The notes: generated from the sequence alone by a model not told the origin. Positions 18,801 to 26,117 are shown, numbered from the stretch's first letter. The stretch is DNA of 33,453 nt from Candidatus Dadabacteria bacterium (GCA_022826905.1 JAJDUA010000059.1:1-33453); one strand, 5' to 3'. Numbers and translations are program-made.

Positions 18801-18945
18801 TGGTTACTGTCACCATTTCGAGTTTTACCGACGGGAACAGTTCAAGGGGAAGAGAGAATGAAAACAGAAGCCCTATAAGTATTATGGCTCCCATCAGCAG
18901 GTTCACGAAAAAGGAGTTTCTTACTGAAAAATCGGCGATGTGCAT
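15832..18945 (-). CDS. RND efflux transporter, AcrB/MexB-like inner-membrane pump (HAE family)
   Basis: This 1037-residue proton-driven pump of the resistance-nodulation-division superfamily normally works as a trimer with a periplasmic adaptor and an outer-membrane channel. It shows the standard plan: helix 1 near residues 10-32, a large periplasmic domain, a six-helix bundle, a second periplasmic domain, then a final helix bundle. GMVVDDAIIVVENV (around residues 390-410) carries the paired aspartates used for proton relay. FPGSSAEDVENLVSVPIEQ in the first pore domain is typical. The gene stands alone with no adaptor or TolC gene beside it; an adaptor gene occurs about 6 kb away. The ATG at 18945 has no clear ribosome-binding site. 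The substrate is unknown. Confidence 0.93.
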   Translation of the reverse strand: MHIADFSVRNSFFVNLLMGAIILIGLLFSFSLPLELFPSVKLEMVTVTTSFPGSSAEDVENLVSVPIEQQIKNVSGIKIVKSVSSEGFSRVTAEVYPGEDTRRVAWEIDSKINLIADDLPEDTEEPVTEEQKASFPLVSVSVSGDISRDILYSSARRLRDKLALLDGIDNVTSVGLPDPAIWVYLDYPKMVQFGLGIEEISNAINARNLDIPGANFTGSSADFLLRTEGKIRSVEDLLNIPVARSVEGKHVLLRDVATVTLGEQRENLRSRINGRPAITFWVEKQKDVDILDTVDRIRELTEKYETRLPEDVEITLAFDRSHWVKSRLRTMLKSGGLGFVLVVILLTLFLDRKAAFIAALGIPVSFLGAAILMKMTGTTLNVLSMFGLIMMLGMVVDDAIIVVENVQRYISRGMEPLRAAVVGTKEVAWPVVATVLTNIAAFTPLLLATGLIGQFLSVIPKVAIFALCFSLFEALLIMPSHCADWLPANGTTRSPRGNAPLLRVRGLYLRGLLFALRNRYAVIGCFTVIFAVSVFVFIRIPNVMFYLHDIEEVMVRVENPPSSSLEHTAASVARVEEAVRRSVPPHVLKNTLSMIGLDMSDPDNMFSMGDNMATVLVEYEDYSARRENAVELSRVAENRVGETVTGPKQVNFLETTGPPIGKPVDVKISGNDIPVLMEIASRVREYLGSQPGVSATTSNLVYGKPEARVQIDERKAGVFGIDKWSVSREIKALGDGLTVAKTRVGEEEAEINLRYGRGESSAFSVKSHQIPTPLGKRVPIGTVAEITESKTLLEIRREKLRRTVTVTAEVDNQTTTSREVTANLSRHLDSLLENYPGYSFRFAGEEEQYTQAISDIKKASLLALLLIYLILASILRSTFQPLIIMSVLPFCITGVVIAILLRGEPMTLPAIIGMVALLGIVVNDSLLLLNFINRRAKKMPSKVVAIVFSARYRFRPIVLTTLTTFSGLFSLMFVYKGQAGILAPMAASLGFGLVFSTFVILYLVPCLYLVLDDIGRQLRYFRRTGAWVSADGSPQTG

Positions 18946-19086
18946 AGAGAATCGGTCGACAATTCCTAGTGTGCACCCGATTATGATCCCGAGTGTACGG
19001 GGACTTGATCAGGCGGTATGTCTTTTCGGTATCGGCAGGCTTTCCTCCTGCGGATTTGAAACCTTATCTTGCCTTGTTAAGCGGAG

Positions 19087-19148
19087 TTTCCACCCGGTCT
19101 GCGGCAAACCGCAGCCTCAAAACGCCTCCAGTAATTGTACCAGATAAT
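19087..19148 (-). repeat. Interspersed repeat copy B, upstream of the RND gene
   Basis: TTTCCACCCGGTCT (19087-19100), a 30-bp centre, then GTAATTGTACCAGATAAT. Orientation is the same as copy A at 15764-15826, so the two copies are direct repeats bracketing the RND gene. The centre of this copy holds a six-pair hairpin (19099-19114) that copy A lacks. Confidence 0.55.
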
Positions 19149-19224
19149 AAAACGCCGCCTAATTCTTTGAAGAAACCTCCGAAATTCCGGAACGGATACC
19201 GAGAATTTAAGGTTGCCCATCCCA

Positions 19225-19255
19225 CCCCCAGGACAAATGTCTGAATTGCCGGGGG
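19225..19255 (+). promoter_or_regulatory. Nested inverted repeat in the argC leader
   Basis: An outer stem CCCCC (19225-19229) pairs with GGGGG (19251-19255). Inside it a smaller dyad GACA-AA-TGTC sits at 19232-19241. It lies about 45 bp before the argC start. It could be a leader hairpin or a regulator site (ArgR boxes look different, being AT-rich), and no T-tract follows, so it is not an obvious terminator. Function unknown. Confidence 0.3.
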
Positions 19256-19297
19256 CGGATTGAGTTTTTCCGATTCCCGTAGTATCGTTTCACCGTG

Positions 19298-20338
19298 ATG
19301 AAAAAGCTTAACGTATGTATTCTGGGAGCAAGCGGCTACACGGGAGCAGAACTCATAAGGCTCCTCAGTGGACACCCCCGGGCCAGCATTTCGCATCTGA
19401 CGGCGTCAAAGCACGCGGGTCGCGCTCTGGCCGAGGTGTTTCCGCACCTTGGAGAAATAGCCGATCTCGAACTCAGCAGTTCGGACCCCTCGCTCATCCC
19501 GGACGATACCGACGTGGTATTCGCCGCGCTTCCTCACGGGGCATCGGCCGAACTCATAGAAGAAATTTATGGGAGAGACGTAAGGATAATTGATCTCGGG
19601 GCGGATTTCCGTCTCAGGGAAGGCACCTACAGGGACTGGTACGGGGATCATCCGTGCGCCCGTCTTCTCGAGGACGCCGTCTACGGAATCCCTGAACTGC
19701 ACGCGGAACGGATATCGGAAACAAAACTGGTGGCAAACCCCGGGTGCTATCCCACCTCTTCGATCCTTCCGCTCGCGCCGCTTCTTGAAAACGGCATGGT
19801 AGAGACAGAAGGAATCATTATTGATTCGAAATCCGGGGCTTCGGGAGCAGGAAGGAACCCTTCGCTTGACCTTCATTTCTGCGAGGTCTCCGAAGGAATG
19901 AAAGCCTACAAGGTGGGCGAACACCGCCATGCCCCTGAAATAGAGCAGGGACTCTCGGATTTTCTGGGCAGCAATGTGGAAGTCGCTTTCACACCGCACC
20001 TTGTACCGATAAACAGGGGGATACTCTCGACAATATACGTAAATCTCTCGGGCAGCCATGAAACCGGAGAACTGCTCGACGCTCTCGGGGAATTCTACAA
20101 GAACTCGCCCTTCCTCAGGATTCTTCCCGAGGGAGCCTTTCCGAACACCTCCTGCGTCAGGGGTTCAAACTTCTGTGACATAGGCGTAAGGTCTAACCCA
20201 GAGAAAAAAACCGCGATAATTGTCTGTGCCATAGACAATCTGGTAAAGGGAGCCTCCGGCCAAGCAATACAGAACATGAACATCATGCTTGACCTTCCCG
20301 AGAGCTTGGGACTTGACTCCGTCCCGCTTTATCCCTAA
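19298..20338 (+). CDS. argC: N-acetyl-gamma-glutamyl-phosphate reductase
   Basis: ArgC reduces N-acetylglutamyl phosphate to the semialdehyde in arginine synthesis, using NADPH. The 346-residue protein opens with the nucleotide-binding LGASGYTGAELIRLL. It has the catalytic Cys150 in ANPGCYPTS, then DSKSGASGAGR and the C-terminal HLVPINRGILSTIYV. A GTG codon immediately precedes the ATG at 19298; I chose the ATG, giving MKKLNVCILGASG. No strong ribosome-binding site is seen. No other arginine gene is nearby, so argC is scattered in this genome. Confidence 0.94.
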   Translation: MKKLNVCILGASGYTGAELIRLLSGHPRASISHLTASKHAGRALAEVFPHLGEIADLELSSSDPSLIPDDTDVVFAALPHGASAELIEEIYGRDVRIIDLGADFRLREGTYRDWYGDHPCARLLEDAVYGIPELHAERISETKLVANPGCYPTSSILPLAPLLENGMVETEGIIIDSKSGASGAGRNPSLDLHFCEVSEGMKAYKVGEHRHAPEIEQGLSDFLGSNVEVAFTPHLVPINRGILSTIYVNLSGSHETGELLDALGEFYKNSPFLRILPEGAFPNTSCVRGSNFCDIGVRSNPEKKTAIIVCAIDNLVKGASGQAIQNMNIMLDLPESLGLDSVPLYP

Positions 20339-20378
20339 TTCGAGCGGCAAATAATACTGCTCGCCGATATACAGGACT

Positions 20379-20394
20379 CGGCAAGCGATTGCCG
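20379..20394. other. Short hairpin between argC and the first cysteine desulfurase gene
   Basis: CGGCAA-GCGA-TTGCCG is a perfect six-pair stem with a four-base loop in the 65-bp gap between two convergent genes. No run of T follows on either strand, so a rho-independent terminator is not supported, although the position would suit one. Confidence 0.35.
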
Positions 20395-20403
20395 GACATC
20401 CCG

Positions 20404-21570
20404 TCAGAAATCCCGAAGCGTCCTTATTCTCTTGACTATGGAGGGAAGAAGCTCGATCACCCTGTCGATTTCCTGCGAACTGGTAAAACGGCCGAAGCTG
20501 AACCTGACCGAGCAGAGCGCTTCCTGTTCTTCAAGCCCCATGGCGATTAATACGTGGGAAGGATCGACGTTTCCCTCGGAGCAGGCGGAGCCAGTTGAAA
20601 CCGCCACTCCGGCGGTATCAAGATTCATCACCACCGAATCACCCGGAGTGCCTGGAAAACCAACATTAAGGGTATTAGTGACTCTCGCGTCGGGATGTCC
20701 GTTCAGGTAAACATCCTCTACTTCCCGGGAAAGCTCTTTAAAAAGCCGGCCGCGCAGCCTCCCCAGTCTTTCGTTCTCCGCCTCAAGCTCCCCGAGCAGA
20801 AGCTCGCACGCGCAGCCGAATCCGAAGACGGCCGCTACGTTCTCCGTTCCCGATCTTTTCCCCCTCTCCTGTCCCCCGCCGTGCACGAAAGGCTCAAGGC
20901 CGACCCCTTTTCTTAGGTAAAGAGCTCCCGCCCCCTTGGGACCGCATATCTTGTGGGCGGAAAAAGACGCCATGTCAACCGGCAGACCTCCAAGGTCGAT
21001 TTCCATCTTTCCCAGAGCCTGAACCGCGTCCGTATGGAAAACCACCCCTCTCTCGCGGGCAATCTCCCCTATATCTCGAATCGGATTTATAACTCCGGTC
21101 TCGTTATTCACGTACATGCAGGAAACGAGAATCGTGCGCTCGGTAATCGCTTCCCGGAACTGTTCGGGGAAGACTCGTCCGAAGGAATCCACGGGAAGAT
21201 AAGTGACCTCGAAACCACTGCGTTCAAGAAACCTGAACGTCTCAAGACATGAGGCGTGCTCGACTGCGGTCGTAACCAGGTGGTTTCCCTTATCGGAAAG
21301 AGCGTAGGCCAGTCCTTTTATGGCGAAATTGTTGCTTTCGCTTCCCCCGGAGGTAAAAACTATTTCTCCCGGCCTCGCCCCGAGATAACCCGATACTCTC
21401 TCGCGGGCACAATCAACCGCCGCGCGCGCAACGCTTCCGGGAGAATGAATGCTTGAAGGATTCCCATAATCTACGACAAGATAGGGAGTCATCTCTTCTA
21501 GGACGCGCGGGTCAAGAGGCGTAGTCGCGTTATAGTCAAGATATATGGAATGTCCGTGATCGGGCGGCAT
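20404..21570 (-). CDS. nifS: Cysteine desulfurase, IscS/NifS family (copy 1)
   Basis: This PLP enzyme releases sulfur from cysteine as a persulfide for Fe-S clusters or thio-modified tRNA. With the ATG at 21570 (GGTGAG just upstream) the protein has 388 residues and starts near IYLDYNATTPLD, as is usual. His105 is in VEHAS, the PLP lysine K207 in SAHKICGPKGAG and the catalytic Cys330 in STGSACSEGNVDPSHV. An in-frame extension of 25 codons upstream has no family match and was dropped. No iscU, iscR or sufB is adjacent, so the sulfur acceptor cannot be told. A second family member lies 2 kb away. Confidence 0.93.
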   Translation of the reverse strand: MPPDHGHSIYLDYNATTPLDPRVLEEMTPYLVVDYGNPSSIHSPGSVARAAVDCARERVSGYLGARPGEIVFTSGGSESNNFAIKGLAYALSDKGNHLVTTAVEHASCLETFRFLERSGFEVTYLPVDSFGRVFPEQFREAITERTILVSCMYVNNETGVINPIRDIGEIARERGVVFHTDAVQALGKMEIDLGGLPVDMASFSAHKICGPKGAGALYLRKGVGLEPFVHGGGQERGKRSGTENVAAVFGFGCACELLLGELEAENERLGRLRGRLFKELSREVEDVYLNGHPDARVTNTLNVGFPGTPGDSVVMNLDTAGVAVSTGSACSEGNVDPSHVLIAMGLEEQEALCSVRFSFGRFTSSQEIDRVIELLPSIVKRIRTLRDF

Positions 21571-21727
21571 TTTCTCACCATCGCTCAAACAGCTTGCATA
21601 ACAGCGAATAATAACCGATCGGCCGCGTAAATCACGGAGGCACATGGCGGCGTAAGCACTCCGGATTCAAGTTATTTCAGCGGGTTAACGTCCCGGGGCA
21701 AGATCAGGCGTATCGGCAAACACAGCT

Positions 21728-22411
21728 TCAGATCAGGTCAGGCTTATCGGTGATAATCCCGTTAACCCCCGCCCCGGCCAGCTTTTCGCCTCGTTTCGGA
21801 TCGTTAATCGTCCAGCAGCACACAAAAAGGCCTCTTCTTCGGGCTTCCGAAGCGAGGCGGCGCGTCATAAAACGGTGATTTGTGGCGACTACCCGGCAGC
21901 CGAGGGAAAGAGCCTTATTCACGCACCCGAAGCCGAAAACGGTAATGAGTCCCGTAGCAACGGAGCGATCAAGCTCCCTTACCGCGCGAAGACAATCCTC
22001 GCGGAAAGAAACCACAGCTACATCCTTTATAAGACCATGAGCTTTTATAAGCGAGACCGTTTCTTTTTCCGTGCCTTTTTCCTTAAGTTCAACCACAAGT
22101 CCGCAACGCCCAGCGAAATTCTCAAAGACCTCCCCAAGAGTCGGTATCCGCTCCCCGAAACCGGCGTCAAGAGACCTGAGCTGAGAAAGCGTCTTCCCCG
22201 AAACGGCTCCCCTGCCATCCGTGGTCCTGTCCACCGTCCGGTCGTGAATGACGACCAGACGGCCGTCAAGACTCCTCCTCACGTCAAACTCTATCACCGA
22301 AGCCCCCATGTCAAGAGCCCTGCGGAAAGAGCGAAGAGTATTTTCCGGTTCGTAATGACTCGCGCCGCGGTGAGAGATAAGGAGGAAATCTTTTTCGAAA
22401 AAACCTTTCAT
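21728..22411 (-). CDS. ugpQ: Glycerophosphodiester phosphodiesterase, cytosolic UgpQ-like
   Basis: The enzyme hydrolyses deacylated phospholipid headgroup esters to glycerol 3-phosphate and an alcohol. The 227-residue TIM barrel has the HRG and PENT elements (H14-R15-G16, then PENT at 22-25). EFDVRRSLDGRLVVIHD carries the metal-binding Glu/Asp and second His. VELKEKGTE follows, and NDPKRGEKLAGAGVNGIITDKP closes the barrel. No signal peptide is visible, so it is cytoplasmic. It starts 14 bp after the cofE stop on the same strand, and the two are probably one transcript although their roles look unrelated. Confidence 0.92.
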   Translation of the reverse strand: MKGFFEKDFLLISHRGASHYEPENTLRSFRRALDMGASVIEFDVRRSLDGRLVVIHDRTVDRTTDGRGAVSGKTLSQLRSLDAGFGERIPTLGEVFENFAGRCGLVVELKEKGTEKETVSLIKAHGLIKDVAVVSFREDCLRAVRELDRSVATGLITVFGFGCVNKALSLGCRVVATNHRFMTRRLASEARRRGLFVCCWTINDPKRGEKLAGAGVNGIITDKPDLI

Positions 22412-22425
22412 GGAATTTGGGGGAA

Positions 22426-23202
22426 TTACCTGAACAGGTCATGGGCCGGATCTCTGATCAGCTCGTCCGAACTTCCTTTCCCCCGGATGTACTCAACCCC
22501 TCGCGCTATCACAACGGGCAGAGCCGCGGTTTTCTCCATGAGCAAGCCCGCGGCACACGCCACCTGGTCCGCGGTCGCCATCTCGGTTGCCGTAAGCAGA
22601 AGACCTTTGCTGTCGGTCTCTCCCCTGCGGTCAGAAAGCGGCTTCATGCCGCTACAGCCAATGGCGATGTCGGTAAGCCCTTCCCGCCAGGGACGTCCCA
22701 CGGTATCGCTTATTATGACGGCTACGTACTTCCCGGTTTCCTGTTCTATATGTTTTCTTATAACTCCGGCGGAGCGATCGGAATCAAGCGGAAGAAGTGT
22801 GACATCCTCGCCCCCGGAAACGTTCGACGCATCAACTCCGGCGTTTGCCAGCACAAGCCCTCCGACTGTCTCAATTATAAGTCTTCCCTTGCCGCTTTCT
22901 CTCTCGTCCATTTTTACTATTCGCCTGGTTTCCCCGAGAATCACCTCCACCAGCCTCGGGTCCTTTGAAACTTCCTCGGAGACCGTAACCGCGAAATCCG
23001 AAGGTTCCACCTGAGAGAGATTAACGACCCTGCCTTCGGCCTTTGAAACCACCTTCTGCGCAACTACAACTATATCCCCGTCGAGAAAAGAAAATCCCTC
23101 GCGGGCGGCGGCGCGCAGAATCATCTCCCCAAGGCTGTCACCATCCTTCACTTCTGGAATTCTCCTCAAGGGAACAAATCTTATCTCTCCAATCTTGTCC
23201 AT
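22426..23202 (-). CDS. cofE: Coenzyme F420-0:L-glutamate ligase CofE
   Basis: CofE adds gamma-linked glutamates to F420-0 in a GTP-dependent reaction, the last stage of F420 synthesis. The 258-residue protein has FSFLDGDIVVVAQKVVSKAEGRVVNL near the N-terminus, in pieces: GDIVVVAQKVVSKAEGR, then ETGKYVAVIISDTVGRPWREG and TDIAIGCSGMKPLSDRRG. These are all strong family blocks. It is the short stand-alone form seen in archaea and some bacteria, without the C-terminal nitroreductase-like domain of the actinobacterial FbiB. Its presence implies the cell makes F420, which fits the LLM oxidoreductase at 10117-11163. It is first of a two-gene unit with the phosphodiesterase gene. Confidence 0.92.
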   Translation of the reverse strand: MDKIGEIRFVPLRRIPEVKDGDSLGEMILRAAAREGFSFLDGDIVVVAQKVVSKAEGRVVNLSQVEPSDFAVTVSEEVSKDPRLVEVILGETRRIVKMDERESGKGRLIIETVGGLVLANAGVDASNVSGGEDVTLLPLDSDRSAGVIRKHIEQETGKYVAVIISDTVGRPWREGLTDIAIGCSGMKPLSDRRGETDSKGLLLTATEMATADQVACAAGLLMEKTAALPVVIARGVEYIRGKGSSDELIRDPAHDLFR

Positions 23203-23289
23203 GCGGAAACTCTCCCGATGCCGCGGCGGCGTTTTGTATATGCCAGCTAAACCATCTAGTATATATTACCGATATCAGGGGGGAGAGAA

Positions 23290-23682
23290 ATGGAAAAATT
23301 CTATCTGGAAAGAGAGGACGACCTCGAGCTTGAAAAGCAGTTCGACGTGTCCGCCGTGGCGAGGGAATCAGGCCTCATGATCCGCATGTTTGTGACCTCC
23401 TCGCTTAAAAAGGAAATGATGGAACCCGATTCCGAGGCCTCGGCCCGCGGCGAGGATGAGAACACTAGGCTAAAAGAGATTCTTTCCCCGCTAGTGTCGT
23501 CCATAAGGTCGACCAGGAAAACGAAGAGAACCAACGTGATCAATTTCACCGCTTCGGTTACCAAAGACGGAAAAGGCAGGGAGTTTCAGGTTATTTCCTA
23601 CTTGGGACCGGTAACGAAAGACTCCGAGGAACCCTGCATAACCCTTCTTCTGCCCGAAGACCTGCCGGAAGAAACACCTTAG
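23290..23682 (+). CDS. Small hypothetical protein, possibly DUF6573-like
   Basis: This 130-residue soluble protein has a very strong ribosome-binding site (GGGGGGAG, 6 bp before the ATG). A plausible promoter lies upstream: TTGTAT at 23234-23239, 17 bp, then TAGTAT at 23257-23262. Near the N-terminus it reads FDVSAVARESGLMIRMFVTS. The middle is charged (EDENTRLKEIL), then comes a basic stretch RSTRKTKRTNVINFTA. The C-terminus, FQVISYLGPVTKDSEEPCI then TLLLPEDLPEE, looks like a beta strand-rich end. The overall layout reminds me of DUF6573 proteins (toxin- and plasmid-associated genomes), but this is from memory and weak. It precedes cysteine desulfurase copy 2 by 29 bp and may be co-transcribed. 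Confidence 0.75.
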   Translation: MEKFYLEREDDLELEKQFDVSAVARESGLMIRMFVTSSLKKEMMEPDSEASARGEDENTRLKEILSPLVSSIRSTRKTKRTNVINFTASVTKDGKGREFQVISYLGPVTKDSEEPCITLLLPEDLPEETP

Positions 23683-23711
23683 CCGCAAAATCGTGTATTA
23701 TTAGCTTTACA

Positions 23712-24875
23712 ATGGGGTGTACAGAGGACATTTCCGGCGAAATCTACTTTGACAACAACGCAACCACAAAACCACTCCCCGAAGTAACAGAGGCCATGCA
23801 TGAAGCCATGGGCAAGAGCTTCGGCAATCCCTCAAGCGCCCATTCGGCTGGAGAGCGAGCGAGGGGCTGCATGGACCTTGCCCGCAAACGGACCTCCGAT
23901 CTTTTGGGATGCTCCCCCGAAGACCTCGTATTCACAAGTTCCGGCACGGAATCAAACAACATGGTTTTTTATTCCTGCACGAGGAAAAAAAAGAAGCCGC
24001 GCGTTGTCACAACCCAGGTAGAGCACTCCTCGATAATGAAGATGTGCAGTTTCCTCGAACTAAACGACGTGCACATCGAAATGCTCGAGGTGGACAGACA
24101 GGGGATTCTTGACATCCGAAGACTCGAGAACGCGATCTCCGAGAAAACCGACCTAGTTTCCGTGCAGTGGGTTAACAACGAGACCGGGGTTATACAGGAT
24201 ATGGCGAGCATTTCCGAGGTCTGCAGAAAAAACGGAGTGCTTCTCCACACCGACGCTGCCCAAGCCGTAGGCAAGCTCAAGATTGACCTTGCGAAGCTTC
24301 ACGTGGATTTTCTCTCTTTCACAGCCCATAAAATCAGCGGTCCTCAGGGAACAGCGGTTCTCTACGCAAAAGACAGGCTGCTTGTGAATCCTTTCCTTTT
24401 CGGAGGATTCCAGGAAGAGGGGTTTCGTCCCGGGACTGAGAACCTCCCGGGCATAGCAGGCTTTGGGACCGCCTGCGAGATAAGACGCACAAGGCTTGAG
24501 CAAGTCATAGGAAAGATGAAGGATCTTCGCGACCGGTTCGAGAAAACGATAACCGAATCCATCCCGGACACCTCGGTTAACGGTGGCGTAGGGGAAAGAA
24601 TATGCAACACCACTAATATCCATTTCGGCGGAACTGACGGAAGAGAACTGGTCTCCCTTCTTGACGGGGCTGGAATAAGATGTTCTCAGAGTTCTGCGTG
24701 CACGAATTTCGACGTCACGCCATCCTACGTTCTGACCGCAATGGGGCTGGATGAACAGCATGCGTATTCAAGCATAAGGTTCAGCTTCTGCCCGGAAAAC
24801 ACCTTTGAGGAGATACAAAGAGCGACAGAGATTATCCGGGAAAAATGCGAATTTCTCAGAAACCACCCCCGCTGA
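23712..24875 (+). CDS. Cysteine desulfurase, IscS/NifS family (copy 2)
   Basis: A second PLP-dependent cysteine desulfurase of 387 residues starts IYFDNNATTKPLPE near residue 11. The PLP lysine K207 is in TAHKISGPQGT and the catalytic Cys330 in SQSSACTNFDVTPSYV. Both fall at the same positions as in copy 1, but the surrounding loops differ (QSSACTNFD against TGSACSEGN). It lacks a good ribosome-binding site, so it may be translated by coupling to the small gene before it. The two copies are not recent duplicates by eye. The different loop suggests a different sulfur acceptor, but this is inference. The gene converges on the adaptor gene. Confidence 0.92.
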   Translation: MGCTEDISGEIYFDNNATTKPLPEVTEAMHEAMGKSFGNPSSAHSAGERARGCMDLARKRTSDLLGCSPEDLVFTSSGTESNNMVFYSCTRKKKKPRVVTTQVEHSSIMKMCSFLELNDVHIEMLEVDRQGILDIRRLENAISEKTDLVSVQWVNNETGVIQDMASISEVCRKNGVLLHTDAAQAVGKLKIDLAKLHVDFLSFTAHKISGPQGTAVLYAKDRLLVNPFLFGGFQEEGFRPGTENLPGIAGFGTACEIRRTRLEQVIGKMKDLRDRFEKTITESIPDTSVNGGVGERICNTTNIHFGGTDGRELVSLLDGAGIRCSQSSACTNFDVTPSYVLTAMGLDEQHAYSSIRFSFCPENTFEEIQRATEIIREKCEFLRNHPR

Positions 24876-24902
24876 ACCCGGACACCTAGGAGAGAGGGAA
24901 GA

Positions 24903-26042
24903 TCAGTCGACAACCTTTACCGGCTGACCGGGAAGGAGGCCGAAGTTTCCCTCGGTTATGATTCTTGAAGCCGGGGGAAGCGAATCAAAGGATATATAGG
25001 CCGAATTATCGTCTACCCACATCGGCACCACTTTAGCCTTGAGAACTTCTCCGTTTTTTTCAACCAGCACGAAAGAGAAGTTTCCCCCGCTGTCGGACAA
25101 AACAGCCGTCTTGGGAATTCTGACGACATTATCAAGCGTCTGCACAGGTATTTTCACGGAAACCATTTCCCCGGGCCACCATTTTACCGAGGGATCGGAT
25201 ATGGCAATCTCGATATCGTAGGTGCCCGAGAAATCATCGGAGCCCGGACTCACGCCGTCAACTTCGCCCACGACGGTTTCCACCGTTCCGTCTCTTGTGA
25301 GTGATACTTCCAGAACATCCCCCCGCTTGACGCTTCTGGCAACGGACACATCCACACCGGCTATGACTTTCCTGCCGCTTAGATTAACGACCTTGGCTAC
25401 CACATCCCCGTTTCTTGTCTCCTGTCCGATGTCGGGAACGATTTCAACAATCTGACCTTGGATAGGGGAGCGGATTTTGAGGTTTTCATAATTCCATTTG
25501 GCCCTTTTGTAAGAAGCTTCAAGGGCCTTTGCGCCGGCCGAGGCGGTTTCAAGAAGGTTTCGCGACGCATCGGTCTCATCCTCAGAGACTATTCCCTTCT
25601 CAAAAAGAGCCACGTTCCTGCGGTATACCCTTTCAGCCTCGGCAAGCTTCCCTTTGGCGGACTCTAAATTGTACTTCGCCTCGTCAAGACGCGTTTCCAC
25701 GCGGTAATCGTAGAGTTCGAGGATAATTCCGTCCTTTTCGATTTCCTGACCTCGGCCGGAATCTATCCGCTTTACCCATCCCGAAACGGTCGTTCGGACC
25801 AAGACGGTCTGCTTGCCACGGACTCTTCCGAGAACTTCGGTGTAGACTGAACCTGAGGACGCAACAGGCGTCATCACCTTTATGGGCCTGTAAACATTAT
25901 CTTGAGAGTGCTTCTGCACGCTCGATTCCCTTTCTTGAAGAAACCTAGCGTACAGAAGAAAAAGAACCAAAAGGAAACCAAGAAATATTAAAACCAGAGT
26001 TAACCAGCCCTTCATTCTTCTTTCCCTGAACCAAGATCTCAT
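24903..26042 (-). CDS. RND efflux periplasmic adaptor (membrane fusion protein, HlyD/AcrA type)
   Basis: This adaptor joins an RND pump to an outer-membrane channel. The chosen ATG at 26042 follows GGTGG at 8 nt and yields a charged N-terminus. One strong signal/anchor helix follows (WLTLVLIFLGFLLVLFLLYARF, about residues 12-33). A lipoyl-like barrel comes next (VLVRTTVSGWVKRIDSGRGQEIEKD), then an alpha-hairpin coiled coil (ETRLDEAKYNLESAKGKLAE and on, about 115-175). The second lipoyl half IRSPIQGQIVEIVPDIGQ and beta-barrel strands follow. Upstream ATG 26081 and downstream ATG 26015 (with AGGGA) are alternatives. There is no lipobox cysteine. No pump gene is adjacent; the RND gene at 15832-18945 is a candidate partner. 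Confidence 0.88.
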   Translation of the reverse strand: MRSWFRERRMKGWLTLVLIFLGFLLVLFLLYARFLQERESSVQKHSQDNVYRPIKVMTPVASSGSVYTEVLGRVRGKQTVLVRTTVSGWVKRIDSGRGQEIEKDGIILELYDYRVETRLDEAKYNLESAKGKLAEAERVYRRNVALFEKGIVSEDETDASRNLLETASAGAKALEASYKRAKWNYENLKIRSPIQGQIVEIVPDIGQETRNGDVVAKVVNLSGRKVIAGVDVSVARSVKRGDVLEVSLTRDGTVETVVGEVDGVSPGSDDFSGTYDIEIAISDPSVKWWPGEMVSVKIPVQTLDNVVRIPKTAVLSDSGGNFSFVLVEKNGEVLKAKVVPMWVDDNSAYISFDSLPPASRIITEGNFGLLPGQPVKVVD

Positions 26043-26117
26043 CTGTTTTTCCACCCACAAAAGCTTCAATAAAAAAGACATTCATAACAATATTGAGAAT
26101 CTGAGGATTTAGCAACA

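Larger units (their letters stand above)
18946..19297. other. About 350-bp divergent intergenic region between the RND gene and argC
   Basis: It holds repeat copy B (19087-19148) with an internal hairpin CTGCGG-CAAA-CCGCAG at 19099-19114, and a nested inverted repeat at 19225-19255 close to argC. A minus-strand frame runs through it and into argC, but it has no ribosome-binding site and overlaps a solid gene, so I do not call it. The region presumably holds the promoters of both divergent genes; I could not pick convincing -35/-10 boxes. Confidence 0.5.

Noticed and set aside
19064-19396. Minus-strand 110-codon frame overlapping the argC start
   Set aside because: It overlaps argC and merely translates repeat copy B; copy A gives a similar fragment (LSGTIT...DRVE), which reflects the DNA repeat and not a gene.
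20379-20394. Rho-independent terminator between argC and the cysteine desulfurase gene
   Set aside because: The stem is perfect, but no T-tract follows on either strand.
21875-23014. Plus-strand 379-codon frame opposite the phosphodiesterase and cofE genes
   Set aside because: Antisense shadow crossing two well-supported genes; its composition is typical of the complement of coding DNA.
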